This document shows positions 43,665-54,300 of a stretch of DNA of 64,000 nucleotides, in pieces. The stretch lies in NCBI GenBank assembly GCA_030704615.1, contig CM060732.1, positions 10,478,001 to 10,542,000 on the forward strand. Reading direction: 5' to 3'. Position numbers and translations under genes: made by a program. How positions within the stretch are numbered: the first letter of the stretch is position 1; every line of letters begins with the position of its first letter. The notes below the pieces were generated by a model that searched no databases, was not told the origin of the DNA, and worked only from the letters and a program-made list of their open reading frames with translations. This stretch comes from Takakia lepidozioides (taxonomy: Eukaryota > Streptophyta > Takakiopsida > Takakiales > Takakiaceae).

Positions 43665-44531
43665 TGACGTAACGACGTGAGCGTAGCGTGTGGGCGTACG
43701 CTTACGCCATGTATGCGTTAACCCGTACACACGCCACATCAGCGTGAGCCCGTACCCTCGCCACGTTACCTTGGGCCCACGTAGCAAGTTACAGAAGAAA
43801 TGATGCCTATACCCCGCGAGGGGCCTATAACCGCGGACACCCTCCACACATATTCCAACACCTACCACATCTAAGCTGGACCCCATATGCCCCACCTAAA
43901 ATTAAAACCCAGACCTGACCAGTGTTTTCTTGGTATGGCATCTGGACATGCATATCCGGCGGTTATTTGCCGGTTATGCACATATGCAAAACCGAAAAGT
44001 GCAGCCCCCGCAGGAACCGGCTATGGAAGGGAACGGAAAAAGCCATTGAGCTTCTTAACCGGCTAGAGAACCGGCATCGTGATTGTACGAGTGTTATACC
44101 CGAAGCAAGATCCGGAGCAAATGTGGATGGCGTAGAGGCGGTTCTAGATAATACAGGTGTAGGGGTTGGTGATGGTAGTTAAGAACATTTCAGATGGACA
44201 GATCTTCAGTGGAATGTTATGGCCTACTAGTAACTACAATGGTTGGGAGCACAACATTGAGAATATCCAATAGATAAGAAATTTGGGCTTTGGCTAAAAC
44301 AATAGTTGCAAGTTGTAAGCTTAATGTATCGCAGGGGCAGAGCCTTCAGCCTGAAAGCATAGAGATAGATGACATGCCAATACACGTTTGAACTTTGAAC
44401 CCCAAACCCACAGGCCAATACATGAATGGCTTACCGCCAGGCCACAGCCCTCTTGTGTAGCTTTACACACATACACAAAAATGCTAGAAAAAATACAAAA
44501 AATAAAAATGGACGAATCCCATAACTGGTAC
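43665..44531. other. Left arm of the outer insertion, no gene
   Basis: 43670-43800 is rich in ACGTGAGCGT and GTGGGCGTACG words. 43950-44080 has several ACCGGC/GCCGGT words. No coding frame has homology I recognise. Confidence 0.5.
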
Positions 44532-44602
44532 GAGGTTTGCTATTTCATGAGCATGAGCGGCATGAGCAGAGTAGTAACACAATCGGTTTTCATGAGCAGA
44601 AG
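44532..44602 (+). repeat. Left terminal inverted repeat of element C
   Basis: GAGGTTTGCTATTTCATGAG is followed by spaced GCATGAGC words up to 44600. It matches the element A left end at about 18 of the first 20 bases. Confidence 0.85.
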
Positions 44603-44759
44603 TACAAATTTCGAAAATAAAAAACAATAAAAAACAATAATTTAATGCAATGTGTCAGGAAAAACAAATATATTATTCGGCCCCTTGAAGGGAAAATTGC
44701 ACTTTTGACAGTTGTGCTCATGATATTTCGTCTTCCGCTCATGCCAATTCCCAGCGACA

Positions 44760-45130
44760 TGTGCAAATATGGCGCCGAATTTCGCGGTAATAGGGTCCGT
44801 AACCTGAAAAAACGGCGACGTATTTCGCGGCAATAGGTCTCTCTGGCGAAAAATGCTGCCGAATTCCGCGGCTATAGGTCCCCTCATGACAGGTAATTCG
44901 GCGCCATTTTTCCAGTGCATGTTCGGACTTAGCCAATTTTCGGCGCAAAATAGGGAAATTCGGCGCCATTTTTCCAGACACTGTACCAGTGCATGTTGGG
45001 ACTTAGCCAGTTTTCGGCCCAAAAAAGAGAAATTCGGCGCCATTTTTCCAGACACGGTACCAGTGCATGTTGGGACTTAGCCAGTTTTCGGCCCCAAAAA
45101 GAGAAATTCGGCGCCATTTTCCCAGAAATG
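44760..45130. repeat. Subterminal repeats of element C: GGAAATTCGGCGCCATTTTTCCAG units
   Basis: Three units of about 74-75 bp (GGCGCC near 44963, 45038 and 45112), plus looser ones near 44771 and 44899. Each joins AAATTCGGCGCCATTTTTCC with CAGTGCATGTTGGGACTTAG and CCAGTTTTCGGCCC. The unit shares GGGACTTAGCC with the arrays at 54030-54720 and 21060-21400. It lies past the 3' end of the transposase gene. Confidence 0.75.
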
Positions 45131-45280
45131 GCCCCACAACTGCTTCTGTTGGATCTCAGTTTGAATGGAATATTGCCTCATTCCAGGAGTTTTGGGGTGC
45201 ATTTCATTACACTGCAAAAAAAAATCTGATACAGCAAAATGCATTTGAAAATATCCATATGGAGGATTCCCTTTGCCCCA

Positions 45281-48200
45281 TCAATGATTTCTGGAATCCC
45301 TAAGGAGGAGTTTGTGCAGCTCGTTCACGCTCAACGCCGGTGCATGAATAAAGTCATCAATAGTCACGTTCATCCTCAACCTCTTCAGGTAAATGTAATA
45401 CAGATGCTTGCACGGATAATACTTCGAACCCTTCTTTGCTTCCATCAACGAGAAGTCCGTACAGTTGCAAGTCGGCTCCACTCCAATCGTAATTGTGTAT
45501 ACATCGTCGCGTACAGCCGAGCCGGCCGTTGCCATCCGATACACACGCCCAAGGCCGGGTGGGGTACGTCCACGGAGCTCTGAATAGTGCAAGCCATCCC
45601 AAGAGCATTGGCAATCCGAGTCTCATTCAACTTGTTGGGAGGGTGTCGTCTCTTCACTCTTCCGAATCGCATTGTGGGATGTGCAGAATTGTCCAATCCG
45701 TCTCTACTGGACCGAGCAGTCTGCAATGGCTGGGTCTGAGGAGGAGGAAATGCGTGGGCCGGGATGTCTGTGCGTTGCACCATTCGAAATCCTGCAGATA
45801 GAGCATCCGCCTCATTCTGAGAGAGGCTGCAACCCGGTGCAACAGGCCAGACGCCCGGAGGCTCCGGCATTCCCTGAATCCCGTACTTGGGCTTGCCAAA
45901 TACACAGGTCATTATGTCGTGCCTACAGAACCAAAATGTCTGCGTTGTGGCGTGAGCAAATGTGGGAGTCAAAAATCTGCCGCTGAAACAAGGTGCAGGT
46001 ACAGCACCGTGTGGGTTCCTCCGAATCATCTCACCACAGCGTGCTCTCGTATCCACCCGGATGGCGCAGCACTTCCCTCGAAATGCCGGCAATGTCCTCG
46101 CAATTCTCCACTGTGACTCCGACACTCTTGTCTCCACATGGGAATGCTTTACTACAGATGGCTCGTTATGTTGCCGGGGCACGCGCCCTGTGCTCAAAGG
46201 AGATGGCGATCTTGAACGTGCAGGACTTCGGTGCTCGACGAGACCTCCTCGGACAACATCACCGGACCACGAGGGAGCGTGCGAATATTCTTGTCAGCTC
46301 GCCATGAATCCTCTTCTCCGCCAGGTGCCTCGTCAAGTCTTCGTCTCACTGGACGGGTATGAACATCTCCTTCCAAATGTTGGCCTCTTCGCAGCAATGG
46401 CGTGTCCCGAAGGCCCTCTCGCAAGGCCGCCGCCCACTTCCGAGGATTCTTCGATCTGGAGGCAGTCCGCATCAGCATTTCCTGCCTGTCCGGCCCCAAG
46501 CCCCACTGTTTCCCTTTCAAGAACTCGTTGTACCTGCATTGCTGCATAATTGACCTCACAAATGTCCTCCGTTGTGGCAGTGAGGATGTCCACCAGATGC
46601 AGAGGAGGCACGCCAGGAAGAGTGCACTGATTCGGCCATGTTTGTCGTGGGCATGTCGGTGTCGGAGTCGAGACACATTTCCTGCACAAGCACATGTTCA
46701 GGTTACAAGCAAGTTACAAATATGGCCAAGAATAATATCCAACGGGACGCGAATTCGTGCAACTCACCTCCCGCATATAGTCGCCGAACTGGAGGAAACG
46801 ATAATGCCACCATGCTAGCCAACTGACCATTGCTCCTTCGTCTGATTTCCTTACAGCACCTGACGATGTCCACCAAGCCCGTATGCATGCAAACTGTGTC
46901 TCTGCATCATCCAAGGTGGGAGCGCGCTTCCACGCAAGGCACATGGAACGGTGCTCCTCTCTGAAATCTGGCGCCACGAGCCTGGTTGTGTACTGCGAAA
47001 GGCTCTGCAGAAAATGGAACCCAAAGATCTCTCCTTGCCTTCCATGGGAACATTGGGGTCTTGCCCGTACACCCTTCGGATGGCAGCCCAATTTGCTTGT
47101 GCGTTGTCCGCCATGAAACCACGGAAATTGGGAGGGGGCAATCCCGCCTTGGCCATCTGTTCGTTTATTCCCTGCCAAAGAAGCATCTCCGATTGTGTGT
47201 CCTCTCCTTTCATCTCACAAATAGCAATTGTCATTAGCATCCTGCAGTGGGTGTCGTAGACATGTGCACCCATTGTCACCCACTGGTGATTTGTAATTCG
47301 CTTGATATGGTCGAACATGACCCAACTGTTTGACAAGTTCCCACTCGTCATCCTGTCGACCAGTTCGACGCCACTGCCAGGTCCACACGTGGACATTTTG
47401 AATACGAAACAACGATCTGCCTCAGTCCCTTGTCCTGGAAACCTACTTCCATGAATGTAGTCATATCCACATCGTCGCTTCACCTCCAGAATGGAGTGCA
47501 TATCCGAGCCACGCCCAATTTTCTGTTTGCATGAGACAATGTGGTTTCGGACATTCGGTGAACATACGTGGGACACCGACTCCAGCAATGCCTCCATTTC
47601 CTTCTCGTCGAGAGGAACTCTATCGGAGCCGTCTTCCGACATAATTCTGGCCAATGCCATCTTATGGGCGGCTTGGAGCTGTATCTGTTTGGGTTTGGCA
47701 CCCGGTCTCAACTTAACCTCCTCCTGAACGAGCTGCTCTGCTTCGTGGGCAGCCTCCGCGAGTTCCCCCTCGCCAATTTGTGACAATGGGAACCAACGTG
47801 TATGCAAGCTCGGGTGAGGTCAGGGAAACGGTGCAACACATAGAACTGCTTGGCATTACAAACAGACATGCAGTGTGTGGTTCTTTGCAATGCGCACACT
47901 TAAATGTGGAGTTCGGAACCTTCTCCTGAGCTCGAAATGGTTGGTGAGCTGTGCCTGTCCAATCGGTCTCGTTCCTGTGACCTCTGGATTTAAAGTGGAA
48001 GCAAGTTGGGGAGAAACACCGCAACGCGCCCGCACAAACAACGTAGCGCACCCGCACACCATCAGCATCTTCATGCTGGTGGTTTTGGTAACGCACCAAG
48101 GATGACCGTCATGTTTTCTATCCATATCTGTCAACATTCCGGACGCCCTCGAGTAGTCCGCCCGAGGAGGGAACTCAAAGAAGATATTACCGTCGACGTC

Positions 48201-48865
48201 GGCGGGAAGGCATGTAACCGATTTAATTGCGAACTTGCTGTAGTCCAGCCCGGCCAGCTCCGACCGGTGTCCCTCCAGGTGAAGCCCTCGCAGAATTTCA
48301 GAATAGATCGAACTGCGGTGCTCGTGCTGGGAATATGACTCCCTCCTCCACTGACGTCCATTGAGGACTTGCCTGATCTCCAGGACGACCTCGGAACTTC
48401 CATGACCTCGTCTGAGTCGGACAGGTTGTGAACAACCCGGTTCTCGGTCGTCTTCATGGATGGGTTCGGCTCTGGATTTACTTCGTTGCGGACTTCTCTT
48501 TTTGAGGTACCCACTCTCTGATTCGCGGATTGTTTCGTGGAAGGCGCCAGGATAGACGGTGCATTTGGCGGGCAAATGAAGTCCCCAACAGCCCTGTATA
48601 TGACGCTGTCCGATGGTGGAACTCGCCATTCCCTGCCATCGCCGAAATCATCGTGGAGCACAACAATACTCTCGACAACAAGGCCGTTTGAGTCCTTCCT
48701 TTCCTCCTCCAAAAAAACCGACCCCGGTTTCAGGTGGTATCGAACGCACAGATATTTCTCCATCACCCGGCAGGTGTCCCCTCTGCACGGAAATGAAGCT
48801 CTATGCTCGTGAGGAGGGCAGTACTGTAGCGCTCGGGTTTTCCGCCATGGGAGATGTGCACACAA
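45281..48865 (-). pseudogene. Element C transposase (MULE type with SWIM finger), all regions present, frameshifted
   Basis: Read 48865 to 45281. N-terminal part (MEKYLCVRYHLKPGSVFLEE), Cys/His region (CFSPTCFHFKSRGHRNE), LRPGAKPKQIQLQAAHKMAL, GRGSDMHSILEVKRRCGY, WVMFDHIKRI and FMADNAQANWAAIRRVYG (likely catalytic Asp residues), FHFLQSLSQ, LAWWHYRFLQFGDYMREV, an exon with TDMPTTN-like sequence, WFCRHDIMTCVFGKPKYGI, and the SWIM finger CNCTDFSLMEAKKGSKYYPC followed by KH. Frame changes occur near 48297, 47870, 47750 and 47020 and in the 46300-46700 exon. MULE transposases bind TIRs and cut and join DNA in the nucleus. Identity with D over the first 480 residues is almost complete. Confidence 0.85.
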
Positions 48866-49133
48866 GACTGCCAGGATGGCGTGCGGGGAAGCTCCCTGGT
48901 AGAAGGGGGTGCAGCGATGGGAATGAATGCGATGCCGATTTGTCCGAGCGACGAAGCCTGATCCAAATCCAGGGAGCCAACTATCTCAAAAAAATCCACA
49001 GTCAGAGTGTTAATGAACCTTGTCTCCGGAATGCGGCCCCTGTCTTTGCGCAATAACTGCCAACGGTATGCAGTCAGAAAGTGGGGGGCCGTCCGGATGA
49101 TGACGGCTGAAGGGGAGAAGCCGGCACGTGCCG

Positions 49134-50600
49134 TCACATTACTACCCCGAATGGAAATTCGGCACCAATATCCAACAGAGGAAGCCCGGATGAAGTCGCC
49201 TCGGGCGCAGAGGCCGGAGTGTGTGCGACAGAGAACATCCCCTGGATGGAGATTCGGCGCCGAATTTCCATCCGGGCCCCCCAAAGGGAGTCGTGTCGGG
49301 GGGTCAGGCCGAAAACTGGACGGCATAAAAACATCCCCAGATGGAAAAACGGCGCCGAATTTCCATCCGGGGCGGTTCGGATGCAGTCGGGGAGGGGGAG
49401 TGGCCTGCACTTGGCCGTCACATTTCAACCCCCGGACGGAAATTCGGCACCGAATATCGAACAGGGGACGCCCGGATGAAGTCGCCTCGGGCGCAGAGGC
49501 CGGCGAGTGTGCGACAGAGAACATCCCCTGGATGGAGATTCGGCGCCGAATTTCCATCCGGGCCCCCCAAGGAAGTCTTGTCGGGGGGTCAGACCGAAAA
49601 CTGGCCGACATAAAAACCTCCAGATGGGAAAACGGCGCCGAATTTCAATTCGGGGCCGTTCCAATGCAGTCGGGGAGAAGGGAGAGGTCGGCACCTGGCC
49701 GTCATATTTCAACCCCGGGACGGAAATTCGGCACCGAATATCCAACAGAGCGGCGGAGAGGCGGCACCTCTCCGACAGAGACCATCCCCGGATGGAAATT
49801 CGGCGCCGAATTTCCATCCAGCAGGTAAGTGGAATCCCGGATGGATGGAGATTCGGCGCCGCCTCAGAAAACCCCGGCGGAATTTCCAAGGGCGGCGCCG
49901 AATTTCGCCTTCAAGCCGAATGGAAATTCGGCGCCCATCCAGCCCCCAGCCCGCAGCCCCGTGCCGAATTCGGCGCGAATGCAGGTAAATATGCGGCGCC
50001 CCATTTGTATTTCTTTACAGGGGAGCCAGGTAATTCTGAAAATTACCACGAAGGTAATTCTCATCTGGGAAGCATAATTCCAGAAATACCCAATATTTTT
50101 AATGGAAAGCCGGCCTGGGCCGGCGCCGAATGGGGCGGATGGAAATTCGGCGCCGAGGATTCCACTTACCTGCTGGATGGAAATTCGGCGCCGGGTTCGA
50201 ATTACCTGCCGGCTACCTGCGCGGATGGAAATTCGCCGGATTTCCATCCGAATTACCTGCGTGAGGGAAATTTGCGCCGCGCGGATGGAAATTCGGCGCC
50301 GGATTTCCATCCGAATTACCCGACAAGCCAATGGAAATTCATTTCCATCCCGCTTCCGAATTACCTGCGTGAGGGAAATTTTGCCCGCCCCAATTACAGG
50401 GAAATTTTAATGGAAATTCGGCGCCGGATTTCCATCCGCCGCTTCCGAATTACCTGCGTGAGGGAAATTTCCGCCGCCCTGGATGGAAATTCGGCGCCGG
50501 ATTCCATCCTGCTGCGCTCCGAATTACCTGCAGGATGGAAATCCGGCGCCGGAATTCCATCGTGCAGCGCTCCGAATTACCTCTACGTTGGAAATTCCGG
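49134..50600. promoter_or_regulatory. Element C central palindrome array between divergent genes
   Basis: About 16 GGCGCC cores in 1.3 kb (for example near 49257, 49352, 49543, 49635, 49803, 49855, 49893, 49930 and on to 50545). The copy at 49790-49819 is a perfect 30-bp palindrome with half-site GGATGGAAATTCGGC. GGCACC copies with AATATCCAACAG alternate with GGCGCC copies. The transposase starts on the left (48865) and the second gene on the right (about 51369). Confidence 0.8.
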
Positions 50601-51368
50601 GACTGTTTACGTCGATTTTCATCCGACATGGAGGGCTTCATCCGACATTTAATTGCGCAGTTGGGCAATAAATGTCGACGGCCGTCGGTTATTATTCGGG
50701 CTGGCGACGCATGGCTTCCTGGACACGTACCCTAAATCTCATGCTAAACTTGGCTTAACATGGTATTCCAGGCATGTACCCCAAAAAAGGAGATCTTTTT
50801 GCTGGGACTTATGCCGCCTGAAGGGCGTGGCTCTCCTGAGAGAGACCTCACATCCAGACCGCGGCGGAAGTTGAAAGCTCTGTACTACGGACGACGGCCA
50901 ATCTCTCGCATGGCCAAACTGAAGCTCCAGCAGGAGATTCCAGTGTCTTGCTCACAACCTGCGCAACTGAAGCCGAGTACTCTCAGGCAAGCCACTTCTG
51001 CTTTCGGTTTGTTCGATTTATTTTTTTGCTTTCGCTTTGTTTTCGCTTTGTTTTTGCATCTTCATCCTGGCTTTGCTGTATGAGTGAACTTTAGATAGTT
51101 GAGTGAACCTTAGATTGTTTGCAATGCGTGTGCAAATCCGGCAGCTCTGGAGAAGGCTGCTTGTGCATGTCATTCTTAGGCAATGGTTGCATTTGTTTTC
51201 ATTGTTGTTGCATGGCTCTCCATACTTCCTAAACTTGTTATGTTTTCATTTTTGCTACATGATTGTTGCTATGGTGGTTGCGCTGCTCGTTGCGATGCTG
51301 CTTTTTGCACCGATGTTGGTTTTCACGATTTTTGTCAATGACAGAGTGACGACGAGCCCGGCACGCTG
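50600..51368. other. Leader region of the element C second gene, no clear coding
   Basis: No frame with homology. There is a T-rich stretch (51005-51060, TTCGCTTTGTTTTCGCTTTG), then GT-rich DNA. It may hold the promoter or a 5' untranslated intron of the plus-strand gene that begins at about 51369. Confidence 0.4.
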
Positions 51369-54300
51369 GTGGTATCATCGACAGCTCCAACTCATCGCAT
51401 GTTTGAATCGCCCAACTTGGGGCGAGAGGGCAAACTTAAACCTTTTGTTGGTGGACGGGAGGACTTGCAACGAGATTACGACAGAGTAGGCATTGGGGAG
51501 GTTGGTGCAGGCGGCATGGCAGGTGAAGGGCGTGAGGACATGAGGACAGCAGATCCGGCAATGGAGGTTGTTCATGCACATGCAGTAGGGCCCGCCCACG
51601 CAAAGAAAAAGAAGAAAGCTAAGCACATGCAATCCCCGGCGAGAGAGCAGTCACGGGCTGCGGAGGGGGGAGTGAGCAGTGCGCGCGAGGGTGTCAGTTC
51701 GCCTCAATCAAAGGTGGTCGTCCTGGAGGGCTCCCCTGCTGCTAGCCCTAGTAAGAAACAGAAAGCCCGTGAGAGGGCAAAAGAGAGGGCAAAAGAACAG
51801 ACGAGACAGAATGCTAGCCAGGAGGAAAGACAAAAGGCAGCTGAAGAGGCCAGGGGTGCCCAAATGACAGATGCCAATGTAAGCGAGGGACCCACAGAGA
51901 CGGTGGATCCCTCAAGACACCACAGAGAGGCAGTAGCACACACCGGTTAGACCATCGCGGGCAAGAGCAGCCCCGCAATTACCCATACGGGTGGAGAGTG
52001 GAGGAGAGGAAAGAACACCTGAAAGAGCACGGATTGTGCAAGTTCGAGGTGAAGCCAGGGAGAGGGCAGTAGAGACGACGAGAGTGCTGGAGGTGGTTTC
52101 GCAGGTGGCTGACCCTGTTGAGGAGGACGACATGGAGGTTTCTGACCAGGATGACATCCTCCCGGACATCCCCAGGCCCCAAACCCGGAGCATACAGGCT
52201 GGATTTGGCGGTCCTGGTGGGCTGCCGGAAAACCCCTCTGCAGCAGACGTCATGTCTGAGGCGGATATGAAGTTGGCCGCTGCCAAGATGTTGGAGGCAA
52301 CCCACAGCAACATTGGCAGGGTGCTGGGGGGCATGGTGTACCCGGCCAAGCTTCGAATTCCCCTTTGCCGCTTGGTGTCATTGCAGGTGGTGAGACCTGC
52401 CCTCCCAGGCGATATCGACAAGCTGAAACTGAATTCTCTTTCCGGGATGGATATCGAATGGGGTCTGCCGCGTTTTACGTTTCCATTGAGAACGACCACG
52501 GAGCTTCCCGTGCCCACACTTCCGATGAGGTGGACAAATGGGGTCCCCATTGGCAAACGCGAAATGAGGAGTTCGAGAGATCGATGCTAGTGAATCCTCT
52601 TTTCCAGCCATGTCCGGTAAGATGTTCTACGTGTGGGACGGCAATCATCGCCTCCTGGCATGGATGGGCACATTGCCCCAAGCCCACCCCAACGATCTCG
52701 ATTGCATTTCGCCGTCGATTGTGTTGTGCTGAAGGTTGCGGGGCCCAAAGATCGCAGGTCTTTCAAAGCTGCAATGGCGACATCAACTCGTAAGCTACAA
52801 CCCCTCTTGCTTTTGGACTTTGAATTTGGAAGTCATTTCATTGCGAATCCTCATATATGATGAAAATTCCCATTTCAGTATTGTTTGATGGAAATGTGGC
52901 ACTGCAGGGTGACTGAGAATGCCTTCATTGCCACCAACTTGTCCCATATGCTCTTCCGAGTGAAGGATGTCGGGAGCAGGGGGTGCAAGAGTTTGCCAAT
53001 TCCCTCAGTGCCGACGCCTGCGCAAGTCGGAGGCAAAGGCAGACAGAACCTGTATAGGCTGAGCGTCGACGCCATGGTGGACTACATATTTCGGGTAAAG
53101 CTCTGACGTTTTGTTGAGCTAATCAGAAGAAATTGTGTTGAGCAGGATCTCTAATCTTATGTGCGCATCTTGACAGACGAAAATACAGCAAGATTTGGCA
53201 CATGCGCGGAGGTTCTACATGGAGTCAGAGGAGAAGAATCCAACCCTCCCGGAACTCGAATCGTATGTCAAAGCTGAGGGTGAGGGCCCGCATTAAAGTA
53301 CAAGTCGCGGATGGTAAAGTACGTGGCCATAGCTGATCCCGCCCTTGGTGCCGACTTTCTGGTGGAGGTGGGAAGCACTACTCTCGCGCTCTGAAGCCCA
53401 CGATGACATTGGAGAAGCTCCATCGTCTAGCCACATCCTGTGTGGATGCAACAGAAAAGGTGATACATTCTTAACAAATTGTTGGTGGCAACAACTCCTT
53501 TTGTGGTGTTTGGCGCTTACGAATATGCTGGGTGGTTGGACAGACCCGTGGCTCCAAATCTGGAATGGTTCCCAAAGTACCAGGGACATGTGGAGCTTCC
53601 CCAAACCGGACAAACTCTCTGACCCCACATTCGACATGTGGATGAACCGCATGACATGGTGTTTCAGGTACTTCCCCACGCTTCGTTTGGGGCTTCTACT
53701 CTAGTAGGGGGTGGATTCATTGTATTTTTTGAGGAAAGCGATCTGATGGACAATCTCCACAGGTGACGACGAATGCGCAAGAGCAGCTGGACACACAAGC
53801 ACATCAGTTCAAGATGGAGATATCTCCTGCAGCAGAGAGCCTACGTGACTATGTGACGAGGTACTTTCTGCTCTACAAAACCAACCTATTCTTTCGGGAG
53901 ATAGCAGATGCTCGCCGGAGCCACGAGTTCACCGACCCAGCCGAACCGGACAAAGCAGCAATGCGCCTTCTGTACAGGTACATACGCGCTGCCTTTCTTT
54001 CAAGTCCTGGCATTTCAGGATGTTAGAGGCCTCAAGTGGTGTTAGGGAAAATGGCGCGAATTTCCAGTCAGGGCTCCGAAAATGGCTAAGTCCTAGACTG
54101 GCTGGCCGGAACTGGAAATTCGGCGCCATTTTCCAGTTCTAGGCCCTATTGCCGTCAGGGACTTAGCCATTTTCGGGCTAAGTCCTAGACTGGCTGGCCC
54201 TGAAGTGGAATTCGGCGCCAATTCCAGTTTTCGGGCTAATCCCTATTTTCGGCGTGCCCGTTCAGGGACTTAGCCATTTTCGGGCTAAGTCCCTAGACTG

